The position numbers and the translations under genes are program-made. Under the pieces are notes generated by a model. It ran no database searches and was not told the origin of the DNA. It saw only the letters and a list, made by a program, of their open reading frames with translations. Shown in pieces: positions 12,229 to 23,600 of a DNA stretch of 60,000 bases; position 1 is the stretch's first letter, and each line of letters starts with the position of its first letter. Source of the DNA: Strigamia acuminata (Eukaryota; Arthropoda; Chilopoda; Geophilomorpha; Linotaeniidae). The stretch spans positions 3,102,001-3,162,000 of the forward strand of contig OX442323.1 of NCBI GenBank assembly GCA_949358305.1, written 5' to 3'.

Positions 12229-12407
12229 CACGACTACTTTTCGTAAGTTTAGAAAAAAATTAAAAATAGCGGAGATCAAACTTTACGGCTGCAAAACCTA
12301 GAATTGAAAGCAGTTAGCAACTTGATTTTTCTACAGTGTTGTAAAATGGTTTAAAAAGAAGTAATCTGTGAGAAATTCTGGAACAACGGCCGTAAGAAAC
12401 AGAAACA

Positions 12408-13382
12408 TGCTGCGATCCGGGTTTTTATCCACTTAATTTCTAATAAATTAAGCAGAAACCGCAGGTGAATGCTATAAAAGACTTACAATCGGCGGCCTTA
12501 AATTATCTAGGGGTTAAGTTTAAGGAAAAGAAATAAAAAAGACAGTTTATAATATAAAAATCACAAATATGTATTTATTCGGTTTAATACAATAAAATAT
12601 GATAAAAATGACTAGTTAAAATAATACAATGGCGACAAGTCGCGAAATGAAATGAGCGGGAACAATGGAAGGGCTTGCAACGACTGTTGCAAGCTACAAA
12701 GCGTCAGAAATGGCGCTTAAACAACACACAGTTGTTAGGCGAAGGCGAATTGTCTTCGTTTGCTGAACTCACGAACGATGGTCGAAGACGATGGTTCTCG
12801 TGGGCTCCTTCTACGGCTCGTGCGACGGCTCGGCGGCGGTGGTTGACGGCTGTAGGCGTCCGGCTCTCGTACGATGGCGGTGGCTGTCGTTCGCGCGGCA
12901 GCGACGGCGATGGTTCACGATCGTCGGGAAACTTCTTCTTCTCGTTTGCTGGAATTAGCTACGGCTAATTCAAGCAGAATTGCTGGCTTTGTGCTTTGGG
13001 TGGCACAAAGATAGCAGGTGAAACTGAGTTACAACGGTCCTCTATCAATACGTATTGTCGGAGCAGATATCGCAGTGATGTTGAGGTTGTTGTTGTATTT
13101 TTCAGAGTCCCGATTTGAGCCAAGACGCGAGCCCAGCACGCTTCAATATTGCGCAGAAAACCTGCGCACTTAGCTCAAATGGGTGCAACTAGTGGTTATT
13201 ACACCATATTGCACCATAACGGCTAATAACCGTTTTCACCCCGGACAACCTGGGGTGATATGTGCCTAGAGAGGATTTCTCCCCTCGGTCACATGATCTG
13301 ACTTGGCGTGTGCCACAGTCAAATTAATTAGAAGATAATTAATTTAATCTTCTAAGTTGGTGAATATTTTGAGATCACCACA
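12408..13382 (-). repeat. 3' LTR of the Ty3-type element
   Basis: This 975-bp LTR is nearly identical to the right LTR. It differs mainly by an indel-rich stretch around 12545-12640 (16 bp net) and a small change near 12703-12710. It begins and ends with TG and CA in the element orientation. It has several short direct and inverted words (GGCTAATAACCG) but no convincing TATA box. Confidence 0.95.
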
Positions 13383-13395
13383 CATCCCCCCATTT
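13383..13395 (-). promoter_or_regulatory. Polypurine tract for plus-strand priming
   Basis: Read on the element strand, AAATGGGGGGATG directly precedes the first base of the 3' LTR. A purine run at this exact position is the expected primer for plus-strand DNA synthesis and fixes the inner LTR boundary. Confidence 0.85.
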
Positions 13396-13434
13396 AAGAC
13401 GAATCTTACATGGAGAGAAAATGAACGAACCAAT

Positions 13435-16233
13435 TTATGATTCGTCCATGGTCTGAGTTCGCTCAGGCGTCAACGGGCGCATCATATCCGTGGTGTCGTC
13501 CCTCGGGTTGGACCGCTCGTTAACCGTACACAGGTCGCGACCTGCGTTTGGTCCGGAGACCATTCCAGGGTTGACATGAAGCCAAACCTGGATGATTCTC
13601 GCCGAGTTCGCTCGGTTGAAAAATCCTAGCGCCGCAAACTCTATGGGATCCTCTGGCGCCAATCGTGCTCTCAGGAGTCGATCGTGGAGCACTGATGGTG
13701 GGCTTAACACCCGGATGTGGTCCTCGAGCCACATAAACACCTGCCTCGACAACTTGTGGTTGTTGCTAAGCAGTGTTCGCGTATCCGGCGTCAAATAGAA
13801 GTGCGGATACAGGCGCATCAGGGTCTTGAAAGCCGACTCTTTTTTCAGCGGCTTGACCTTCGTCTCCGGCTTGGCTGGCGGCGGCGGCGGCGGCGGACGT
13901 GAGTCTTCCGTCGTGGCATCGTCAAAATGGCACTGCGGGCCCAAGAAAACCAACGCGGGTGCGGAGGTTGACGAGGGTGTGACGCCTCGTCCCGGTGCTC
14001 GACCCACACCGGGGAGCTGACGGGTTTCGACTACCCGTTGAACTCCGGCTGGAGTTTGAGAACTTCCGGCGTTCTCTGGCCAAAATGAACATCCAGCGCC
14101 CTCTTGGGCCGACTGGAAAACAGCCAGTGACGCAGCTGCTGTGGCGCTTGTAACTGGAAGCGGTGGTCTTCCGGTCATTCGCGCCGTGGCCTTCGCAAAG
14201 GACCACTCGGTTCGCAACCGAACGGCGGCCTCTTCTTCGGTCTCACCGTTTGCTACGACTTGCTTTATTAGCTCGGCTAAGATCGTAGGCGGGTCGAGCC
14301 TGAGGTGGTACCACAGCTCGACTTTCTTCTCCGACAGGCCCATCGGCGCGGTCCAAAGGTACGTAATGGCCGCTAACGCCTGTCCTGGCGAAGGAAGAAC
14401 ACCAGGGTACAACACCCTAGTCATCCCCGGAATTAGCTGACGCTGAAAATCCATCAGACGGGGATCATCAATGGTATTGATGTCGGAGACTTCTAGCCTT
14501 TCAGCTAGTCTCTGCCAGTCCTTCTGCGACTCGGCGATCTGGGCGCTTTGGTATGCGTCCAGCTTCTGGAGCACTTCCTGCTGCGCTCTAATGGGTTGCT
14601 GCTCGTAGCAGGTCCATTGTGGGCCGAACGACTCACTGAAAAATGGCCGGAGTTGCAGGTTGCTAACTCCAGCCGGCAAGCGGGAAACATAACCTTGTTC
14701 GGGCAAGCGGCTAGCGTGTCCAGGTACAGGCACGCTACAGTCGGGAGAAATATCACCGACGACACGTCTCATGGCGTATGGAGTAGCCGGGTTGTCCACT
14801 TTGAACGTGGAGGCGGTTCGGCTACTTCGGGCGGACTTAATTGTGGAGTCCGATTCGAAACTCAGCGAAGACGACGAGCCAAACGACTCTGGTGTCCGTC
14901 CTCGTCGCGACTGCGGGCGTGATGGCTGCGCGTCAGTCGAATATGGGCGTGATCGCCTCTGACGTTCCTCTCGATCGCGGCTTGATTCGCGGAACATCGG
15001 TCGGACTGGAACCGGCGGAGGGAGTTGCCCCACCCTCAAATCCTCGTCTTGCGGCGGAGGATTGATGGCCGCTGGGGCCGGAATTTCATCTTCTTGATAA
15101 AAAGGGAGAGCGCAACGCGCTTGCTCCTCTGCCTCGTGTTCTCGAGCCAGTTGTCGATTTTCGTCGACGCGAAGCTGCACCGCGGCAGCTCTGAGTGCTT
15201 TGGACGGGAAAAATCCCGGAAAATCGTTAAAACACCCGGCGAGCGCCAACTGGTGGAGCTCGGTTTGTGTGACGGGAAGTTGTGGGTTCCCGTCACGAAC
15301 GGATTTGCGATACCGTTTAACGACTTCGCGTTGTGTCGTCTTGAGGTTCTTCCTCAATTGGGTTAGAGCACCGTAATTAATTCCGGTACTCTTTAGCGCT
15401 CTTCTGCGCTCGTGACGCTCTCGTGGCGTCACTGGCCACTGGTTGTGCAGCAACTCTGCTGCAAGCGGTCCTGGGGGGCTCTCGTCGAGCGTCCACTCGA
15501 TTTCGTCGACACCGTCCACGTGAAGGCGCTCGATGAATCTTCCTTTTGCACCAAATCCTTGCAGCGCTGATCTGCTGAAGTCGTGGCGCAACTTCCACCA
15601 GGTATTGTTCGCCGTCTTCAGTCTTCTGATTTTTTCGGGCAATGCCGCTCGAAAAATCAGCGGGTGCTGAGTCGGCACGTGATCGGGAAGCGCGAATGGT
15701 GTTTCTCGATCCCTCTCGATCTATATTCGAAGAAAAATAAATAAATTAGTTTATTTAAAAATAAACAAATAATTTCTTATTTGAAATATTTTTTAAGCTT
15801 AGCGCTTGTGGCTGTGAGTCACTAAGGGATGTTGGTTGTCATGGCAACTCCCTTCGCACATGCTTGAAGCACGTGACTTTTATAGCCGCCATTTTTATTT
15901 TTTAGCGGCTTGTGTTTGAAGTCAGGAAAAGTGAAATTACTCAATTTTTCTGACTTAAACACTTGGTAAAAATTTATTCTAATAATTTACCCGTTGTTGA
16001 AGCGTCAATTGAACGTCTTCATTTGCCCCTTCCATGGGCATTTCTCCGTCCGCCTGGAGTTGGATCGCTTCCTCGTCCATTCTCTTTCGTTTTCCGGTAA
16101 TTTCGGAAATTCTTTCGTCTTGAAAGAGAAATAATACATAAATCTTATGTTTTATCAAATTTTTCATACAGAAAAATTACTTACGATCAGGTTGTCGAAC
16201 TATTCGGGTCGTAACGTAGGCGATGCGATGCAT
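13435..16233 (-). CDS. Retrotransposon ORF3, spliced accessory protein of unknown function
   Basis: Downstream of pol, three exons join in frame: 16233-16185 (ATG at 16233), 16118-15991 and 15720-13435, giving 820 residues. Intron 1 has a near-ideal donor (GTAAGTAAT) and a CTTTCAAG acceptor; intron 2 has GTAAAT and a pyrimidine-rich acceptor ending ATATAG. The last exon alone is open for 761 codons up to the acceptor. The protein has a basic N-terminal third, a Ser/Arg-rich low-complexity part near residues 300-370, a helical segment near 420-590, a proline run near 665-675 and a conserved-looking C-terminal helical region with many Trp, Leu and Pro residues. No signal peptide, membrane helix or furin-like site is visible, so it is not an ordinary env. 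I do not recognise the family. A nuclear, RNA-binding or particle-associated role is only a guess. Confidence 0.75.
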
Positions 16234-16422
16234 ACACTCTCGAAACTTTTGAAAAAGTGACTAAGTTCGTTGATTGCAAACACGAACTTGGATTAGAGAC
16301 GCTTTGTGACGTCACTAATTATAACGTATGATTAACGTTGTCATTCGAGTGGGTACTACGAATGACGTCACGAGATTGCTTTCTCGGATCTTTTGGGTAA
16401 ACCCAAAAGGTGAAAGACAACA

Positions 16423-19400
16423 CTATGTCTTGGCTCGCGGAACGCGAGATCTCAAGTTGTACTTTGACTTTCGCGAAGTACAATCCAACTTGTTTAGATT
16501 GTCATCAGCATCGTCTCCAATGTCAGATGAGTTATATACTTCATTGTTTGAAATTTTCTCTTTTTCTAAAAACATTTCCTTTTCTAGATTTTCATCAAGA
16601 GAAACATTTTCAAGTCGCTGGTTTATTTCATCGACTTCGTTATTTTTGAGTTTCGATTTTTTACTCGATTCCGTGTTTTCGACAGGAATTTTGGATAATT
16701 TAGCATCATCCAAGGTATTAACAATATTCTTTGTTTTTTGACCCACTTCCTCCCCTTCCAGCCAAATTTCTTGGTTGAAAACGGGAAAGTACGGCATTAA
16801 TTCAGTGCCGTGAACAGCTGGATAAATTTTATTATCACTCAGCCGTCGAAGTTGAAAGGCGCCTCCTTGTAACCTTTTGATAATTACATAAGGCCCATTC
16901 CTTTTCGGTGAAATGCCTGCTGCTATTCCTTTAGCGGCATTTGAGAGAATATGAGACTCTCGCCAGACTAAATCATTTTGTCTGAAGTTGTCGAATTTCT
17001 TATCTGATTTTTCAGCTTCGACACGGCGTCTCAAATCTAAGACGTGAGACATCATATGCTGATACGTCTCTGCAATTATTGTTTCTAATTTCTGAACATA
17101 TAAATGCGGATTTTTTGGATCAATGACTAAAATTCCTTCCGGAATTCTTGGATCCCAAGGAATTCTTAATTCTCGGAAAAAATTTAAGAAAGCAGGAGAA
17201 TAATCTCTGCCTCTTGTTACAGTTGTTCTCAAACTGAATGCAAATTCGCGTAGATACTCATCCCATTGGTCATGAATATCTAAATAAATCGAAACTAAAT
17301 ATTTAATATCTCGATTGGTTCTCTCCACAGGATTGCTTTGTGGATGATAAATCGATGTCGGTGTTCGCGACATGTCGAATTTTTTGCAAAATTCTTTATA
17401 GACCTGTGATCGAAATTGTGGTCCATTATCACTTATGATTTGTCTCGGAAATCCGAAAGTCATTGATAAGTGATAAATTGTGTTGGCAACTTTTATTGCC
17501 GTTGGATTACACATTGGAAATAATTCGGGCCAATGTGTAGCGACATCTACGATGACGCAAATGTGGGTATTGTTTTTTCTGGTTCTTGGTTTGGGACCAG
17601 ACAAATCCACACTGAGGCAGTCAAATGGTCCAAATGGTCCAATTTGAGCGCCTTCAATTTCGGTCTTTGATCTCGGCTTACATGCCTGACATCCTTGACA
17701 ATGTTGAATAAAACGTGTAATATCACGTTTCATACCTTTCCAGGTATAAACTCTTCGAGTTCGGTACATTGTCCTCGCAATGCCTGGGTGGCCGGACAGT
17801 GGATGTCCGTGCATCAACCAAATGATTTTATAAATCAATTTTCTTGGCACAACAACTTTAAGTGCCCTACCATCCTCTCCCAATTCATCGGTGGAGGTAG
17901 GATGATAATGGAGTAGCATATCTTCTTCAATGAGATAAGTACTCGCGTGTCTTTCAAAGTTTCTTCTTTGAAGACGAGTTACTATGTAACTTGGATATTG
18001 CTTGTTTAGCAAGTAATTGCGAATATGTTGGCAAAATTCGTCTGCTTTTTGCGCTGCAATAATGTCATCTCTCGTTGGAGGATCACATTCTAATTGCTTC
18101 GCAATTTTAGCTGCAAATGCTTTAATTAAAACATTTGTTGTTGGCAGCTCGAATTTTTTAGCCATCATAGCTCTTAATTCGACGTCAGGGGTTCCTGACG
18201 GATCATGCATGTTAATACAAAAATTAATTAATGCTTGATCGTCGTCATTAACTATTATTGACTTGGGTAATTCGTTCAATTTTCCCATTTGCCAACTTCG
18301 GCAAGGAGATGGACAATATGATAATAAATCATCATTATCGCCATCGTCTTCTGGTTCGTCAGGTGCGCTGACAGGTGCACGTGACAATGCGTCTGCTATT
18401 ACATTCAGCGGACCTTTGACGTATTGTATTTCGAACGAATACGCCATTAGCTCCATTTGCCAACGAGCTAATCTGCCCGACGGGTCAGATAACGACATCA
18501 ACCACTTAAGTGCTTGGTGATCCGTTTGTACAGTGAATGTAGTGTACTCTAAGTATGGGCGAAATTTGCGTAATCCCCATACTACTGCGAGACATTCTAA
18601 TTCTGTCACAGTATAATTCTTTTCAGCGGGTTGCAAGCTTCTGCTTGCATACACGCATGGCATTTCGACTTCTTGGCCATCCACAATTTTCTTTTGTGTA
18701 AGGGCTGCACCCAACCCTTGTTTACTGGCGTCAGTATGAACAATAAATGGCATGTACAAGTCAGGCATCTTCATTGTTTCAGCATTCGTAAGCAGGTCTT
18801 TTATTGCGTCGAATGCTGCTTGATGATGCAGTTCCCAATCGAACTCCGCATCTTTCTTCAAGAGTGGCCTTAGTGGTTCTGCCACTGTGGCCAAATTCTT
18901 GATTAGGCGGTGAAAGAAATTCACCATGCCTAGAAATCTTTGTAATTCCTTAAGATTGGTAGGAGCAGGAAATTGCGTAATTGCAGCGACTTTTTTAGGG
19001 TCTACTGCAAGTCCTTCTACTCCTACTTTGTAGCCTAGAAAAATTAATTCCTTTCTACAGAGATGCGTCTTGCCAGGGTGCGCATGTAAATTAGCTTCTG
19101 CCAATTTTTTAAACACTATATCTAAATGTTTAATGTGTTCTTCGAACGATTTGGATACAACAATTATGTCATCCAAATATGCCCATGCAAATTTTCTGTA
19201 AACGTCACCCAAAACTTTTTCCATTAATTCTTGGAAGGTAGTTGGTGCGTTTACTAATCCGAAAGGCATGACTAAAAACATTAGTCTTCCCATTGGGCTC
19301 CAGAAGGCAGTTTTTTCTCTGTCTTCAGGGCGCAATTCTATCTGCCAATATCCCTTGGTCAGATCTATAGTACTGACCCACTCGAATTCTCCGATTTCTC

Positions 19401-20691
19401 GCAGAATTTCCTCAATTGTTGGCATTTGAGGTGGGTTGTACTTAGTATGTGTATTGATGGGGCGAAAATCAATGCACAAGCGTGGGTCGTTTCCTGGTCG
19501 CATGACTAGGACTGGCCTCATTCCGTAATCGCCTTCAGCTTTGACGACTACGCCTTTGTCAATCATGTCTTGACAAAGTTGTCTGATTATTTCCCTTTTT
19601 TGAGGGTTTATGCTCTTAAAGGGGACACGGATGGGTTTCTCCGTGTCAAGCTCAATTTTGTGCTTAACCAGGTGTGTTTTACCTGGATCTTTAGAAATAA
19701 TCCTTTTATGTTTGGATAACATCTTTTCTAATAATTTGGATTGCTCCAAATTTAAGTTAGCTTCTTTGACTAACTTTTGGATGAAATTCTCTTCATCAAT
19801 TTTGCTTTGAGTTACACTTGCAGCGTAAGCTTTTGCAAAGGTCACAAATGAGGAATCGGGTTCCTCTATTTTCTCCAAATAACGATCCAGCAACGCTTGT
19901 GGAATGTAGGGTAAATCTGCATCCACAGGTTGCGTGAAATTCCAAGACATCGTCTGTGGATTAGGTTGGATTTTTAATTTATTCATAAAATCGCAACCCA
20001 ATAGTACCATTGGATACTTATTTGGTATTACGATGAACGGATGACGTAACGTGCCATGTGTCCATCGAAATGAAAGATGAATGGTTCCATCTGGAGTGAC
20101 TTCTTCACTTGCCGTCGTAACTCTGACACCAGGTCCGATAGGTCGTAGATATTTTTCTAGACCTAGTTGATTAATAACTGAAGTGGCTAGGAAGCTTTTA
20201 TTTGCTCCTGAGTCCAACATTCCGGTTATTACACCTTTTAACGTTTCTAACTTTAACGTCGGAAGGTCTTGGCTGTTTGGTATTCCAGCCACTTTGCACT
20301 CAAACTTGCGCAATTTATGAGGAATTGTAATTGGAGGCTCCAAAGGCAATTCATCTAATAACTCATTGGTATCAAGAGTTGTAGTTGCAAATAACTTAAT
20401 GCATTCCTCAATTCCAGGTGTCTCTGGAACTGAGCTTGGTCTATCGTCTTTAACTTCGACTTTATCTTGAATATTGGAAGTGTCTTCTTCAGTCGGGGTT
20501 TCGCCGACAATCTCCTTTTTTACATCAAGAGATCCTTTTTCTTTTAGTTCTGTTTGACGAATTAATTCATCAATAACTTCTCCAACATCTTCCATTATCT
20601 TCAGATTTTCATTCTCTGATTCCGATTTCGGAGGTGACGCAGCGTCCACTAGACCTGATGGATCTGCGTCTACAAGTTTTTTCGAAACATG
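16423..20691 (-). CDS. pol: Retrotransposon Pol: protease, reverse transcriptase, RNase H, integrase
   Basis: The frame is open from 20691 to the stop at 16423 and overlaps the end of gag. The first in-frame start-like codon is only a GTG at 20649, so translation is probably by -1 frameshift from Gag. Counted from 20649, the aspartic protease motif (LDSGANKS) lies near residue 145, the reverse transcriptase active site (YLDDIIV) near 490, RNase H (HTDAS) near 637, the integrase zinc motif (H-x-H then CQGCQAC) near 945-985, and the DDE residues near 1015, 1075 and 1110 (SDNGPQF, NPVERTNRD). A GPY/F-like module is near 1250. A charged C-terminal tail of about 110 residues follows. Everything needed for activity appears intact. 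Confidence 0.95.
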   Translation of the reverse strand, partial: HVSKKLVDADPSGLVDAASPPKSESENENLKIMEDVGEVIDELIRQTELKEKGSLDVKKEIVGETPTEEDTSNIQDKVEVKDDRPSSVPETPGIEECIKLFATTTLDTNELLDELPLEPPITIPHKLRKFECKVAGIPNSQDLPTLKLETLKGVITGMLDSGANKSFLATSVINQLGLEKYLRPIGPGVRVTTASEEVTPDGTIHLSFRWTHGTLRHPFIVIPNKYPMVLLGCDFMNKLKIQPNPQTMSWNFTQPVDADLPYIPQALLDRYLEKIEEPDSSFVTFAKAYAASVTQSKIDEENFIQKLVKEANLNLEQSKLLEKMLSKHKRIISKDPGKTHLVKHKIELDTEKPIRVPFKSINPQKREIIRQLCQDMIDKGVVVKAEGDYGMRPVLVMRPGNDPRLCIDFRPINTHTKYNPPQMPTIEEILREIGEFEWVSTIDLTKGYWQIELRPEDREKTAFWSPMGRLMFLVMPFGLVNAPTTFQELMEKVLGDVYRKFAWAYLDDIIVVSKSFEEHIKHLDIVFKKLAEANLHAHPGKTHLCRKELIFLGYKVGVEGLAVDPKKVAAITQFPAPTNLKELQRFLGMVNFFHRLIKNLATVAEPLRPLLKKDAEFDWELHHQAAFDAIKDLLTNAETMKMPDLYMPFIVHTDASKQGLGAALTQKKIVDGQEVEMPCVYASRSLQPAEKNYTVTELECLAVVWGLRKFRPYLEYTTFTVQTDHQALKWLMSLSDPSGRLARWQMELMAYSFEIQYVKGPLNVIADALSRAPVSAPDEPEDDGDNDDLLSYCPSPCRSWQMGKLNELPKSIIVNDDDQALINFCINMHDPSGTPDVELRAMMAKKFELPTTNVLIKAFAAKIAKQLECDPPTRDDIIAAQKADEFCQHIRNYLLNKQYPSYIVTRLQRRNFERHASTYLIEEDMLLHYHPTSTDELGEDGRALKVVVPRKLIYKIIWLMHGHPLSGHPGIARTMYRTRRVYTWKGMKRDITRFIQHCQGCQACKPRSKTEIEGAQIGPFGPFDCLSVDLSGPKPRTRKNNTHICVIVDVATHWPELFPMCNPTAIKVANTIYHLSMTFGFPRQIISDNGPQFRSQVYKEFCKKFDMSRTPTSIYHPQSNPVERTNRDIKYLVSIYLDIHDQWDEYLREFAFSLRTTVTRGRDYSPAFLNFFRELRIPWDPRIPEGILVIDPKNPHLYVQKLETIIAETYQHMMSHVLDLRRRVEAEKSDKKFDNFRQNDLVWRESHILSNAAKGIAAGISPKRNGPYVIIKRLQGGAFQLRRLSDNKIYPAVHGTELMPYFPVFNQEIWLEGEEVGQKTKNIVNTLDDAKLSKIPVENTESSKKSKLKNNEVDEINQRLENVSLDENLEKEMFLEKEKISNNEVYNSSDIGDDADDNLNKLDCTSRKSKYNLRSRVPRAKT

Positions 20692-23600
20692 TCAGTTATG
20701 ATCTTGACTGCTTTTTCAAACTCAGCTGTTGACACTGGTTTGTCCTTTTTAGAGGAAGGGCAGTCTTTTTGCCAATGCCCTAATTTTTTGCATAAATTGC
20801 ATGGATCAGTGGCAGGCGATTTCTTTTTCGTTGCTGCTGGCGAGGCAGAACGAGAACGAGCGTCAGACCGGCGCTCTGGCGACACCGCAGGTGACTTTGA
20901 ATTCCTTTCGGTATTCACCTTTGATGCGTCAAATGAAACATTTTTTGGTTTCATCCTTGGCTTCCATTTGCCCGCAACGGGGTTATTTTTTGCTAACAAC
21001 GCCGCTGCTTTGGCCAATAAAGCCATCGTCTCGTCTCCTGTTTCCTCCTCCTCTTCAGCTTCTTCAGCTTCAGACGACGGAGTTTCAGCTCCAGTTATAT
21101 TTGCGTGTAACTTAGGGACTGAATGAGGATTTTTGACGTCCTTTTTGGAAGATTCTTTTTTCGAACTCTTCTCATCCACTTCGTCTAGAAAGTCTTCGTA
21201 ACTAGGTGGCTGCAACAATTTCAAACCATTAAAGGTTTCATTGTTTTGCTCAGCGAGTCTTTTCTCTCGCTTTAAGTACGCTGACCTTTCGGCTTCTGTA
21301 AGATAAGCTTTGTACTTTTCGTCAATGCGCAATTGATTGACTTCCATGAATTCGTTTAACTCGGAGAATTTCCCCGGGTCGGGAGCGTCCGACATCATCA
21401 GAATATTTTTACTATATTCTGTGAGGCCAGCTCTAAACTGATCATCTGCTGTTGCATCAGTAACAGCATGTGGCATTCTGCCAAGCAGATTCTCTGCTCT
21501 TAGCATGTACGAATGTAAGCTTTCGCCTTTTCGTTGCTTAAGACATCTCCAAAGCGTCTTGATGTCTTCGCTCGATTCACCAAATTTAAACATAAATTGT
21601 TTAACGAAGTCATCCCACTTCGTGAAGTCTTTCCTGCGAAACCACTCCTTGACACCGCCAACTAGTATTCTTGGTACTAGATGGGCCAATGCACCTTCAC
21701 AGCTAAAACTGTGAACTTTGCCTAGTTCGAATATTTCCAGCAAGAGGTTTGACCCTGCTTGCCAATTTCCATTATAGGCATGTGGGATAACTCGATCCCA
21801 TCTAATGAACTTTTCATCTGTTGTTTGATGAGTCCATTTATCAGAAGTAAATTCACTTATTTTTTGCAAAATAATTTTATCCCTTCTGCTTTTTCGCTGT
21901 TGTTGAGCATTTTGCCTCAACAACTGGTCAATCTCATCTTTCGTGTAAAAATCGGGTCTTTGAGTTCTACTACGTGTTCTGTGACGAGATCGCCCTCTCA
22001 CACTGGGACGTGAGGAATCTGTATCTGACGCAGATTCATGATTCGGATTTGGCGGCGGATCAGGGTCCGGAGGATCGTCGCCATCTGGCGGACGACGGTC
22101 TCCATTTGGTGGTCCCCTTCCATTTCGATTGCCATTCGAATTGTGGTCACGTGAGTGGCCACCTCCATGTCCATCTGAACTGTCTCCACCTGGTGGGTCA
22201 CCACCTGGCGGATTTCCACGGTATCTCGGCCCATCACGGATGTCGTTGTGACAATCTCGTTTTGGTGAGCCTTCTCGCGGATTATCGTGTGACCGTCCAC
22301 GATCGTGTGGTTTCTCACGTTCTTTATTCTTTTTCGCCAGCAATCCAATTAATTGGTCACTATTGCTAAAGAATCTATCCGAATTTTGCGGAACTTTTGG
22401 GGAATGATATTCGGTCGGGTCTGGTTGTCGCTTTCTCTTTTTGCGACTGTGATGACTATTACGGCTTCCACGACTACTGCGTGAGTCATCACTGTCAGTC
22501 CAACTTGATTGTCGACTGACTTTTGGTTTAGCTGATGTTAAATCAATCAACTCAGGTGATTTGGAAGCACCTTTTTGCAAAACTGGGGCTGGCTTTGCAA
22601 AATTATCTTCGCCACAAACGTCTTGTACTTTTTGTACTACTACTGCAAAGTTCTCTTGTACCGTCAATAGATCTGCGCGAAGAATTTCGTTTTCACGAGC
22701 TTGCGCAGCTAAGTCGGCACGTAATAACTGCTCTGCAGTACTTTGACTTTTGGCGGCTAGACCAGCATCAATTACGGACTGCTGTCGAGCGAGAAATACT
22801 TCGTTTTCTCGTTGTGCTAATCTCTTAGCTCTTGCTGCTTGCTCTGCAGCATAATTCTCGTAATTTCGAGAACATGAGGGGATTTCTTCCCTCGCTCGAA
22901 CTGGGGCGGTTAGTTCGGCAGTCATTAAATTTGTGTTGGCTTCTCGCAAATTTGCGTTGGCCAATCTCAAATTTTCATTAGCAATTTCTAAATCTTTTTG
23001 TGCTTGATTTAGTTGCTCGAGCCTTTGTTGTTGCTCTTCGTCAGTAATTAGCCAGGAAGCTTTTTCCTGCTCTAATTGTAACAACTTAACATGGTCATTC
23101 GCACGTTGTTGTTTTAGTTCGGCATTTTGCTGATGCATTTCTGCACGCATTCGCTCGAACTCTGCTTGCAAGCTTGTTCTGACGATTTCAACGTCTTTTT
23201 GACTTTGTTTGCGAACCATAGCTTTGTGGATTTGTTCCACAGTCATTTCGCTAGTGACTTTTACTCCCTCGAGCCTAGCTTGCTCACGGAGTGCGTCCAT
23301 CATGGTAACACGCACTGGAGAATGAGAAACTTCCATGTTGGAGTTCTCTAAATCTTGCTGTGCTGCACCTTGGACTGGTGATGAATTCAGCGAGTGCTCT
23401 GCACTTGATGATTGAATTCGTAAATTCAAATCATCATTTTGCGACTTGGAACGGCCACTTCCAGTTGGATTATTTAAGTCCAACTGGCCGCTTGGCGGGG
23501 ATGGCTGTTGTCGCTCCAACGCTTGCGTGAATTCATTCACGATTAACTGTGCCGAGTTACAGTTAGCTGTTTGATCCATGGCTTCAAACAGTTCTTGTGA

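Noticed and set aside
12675-12968. 97-codon plus-strand frame, repeated at 24047-24349
   Set aside because: It lies within the two LTRs on the strand opposite to the element; the copies are identical because the LTRs are, not because of selection on a protein.
13435-15720. ORF3 as a retroviral envelope
   Set aside because: No signal peptide, membrane anchor, furin-like site or cysteine pattern of an envelope can be seen in any of its exons.
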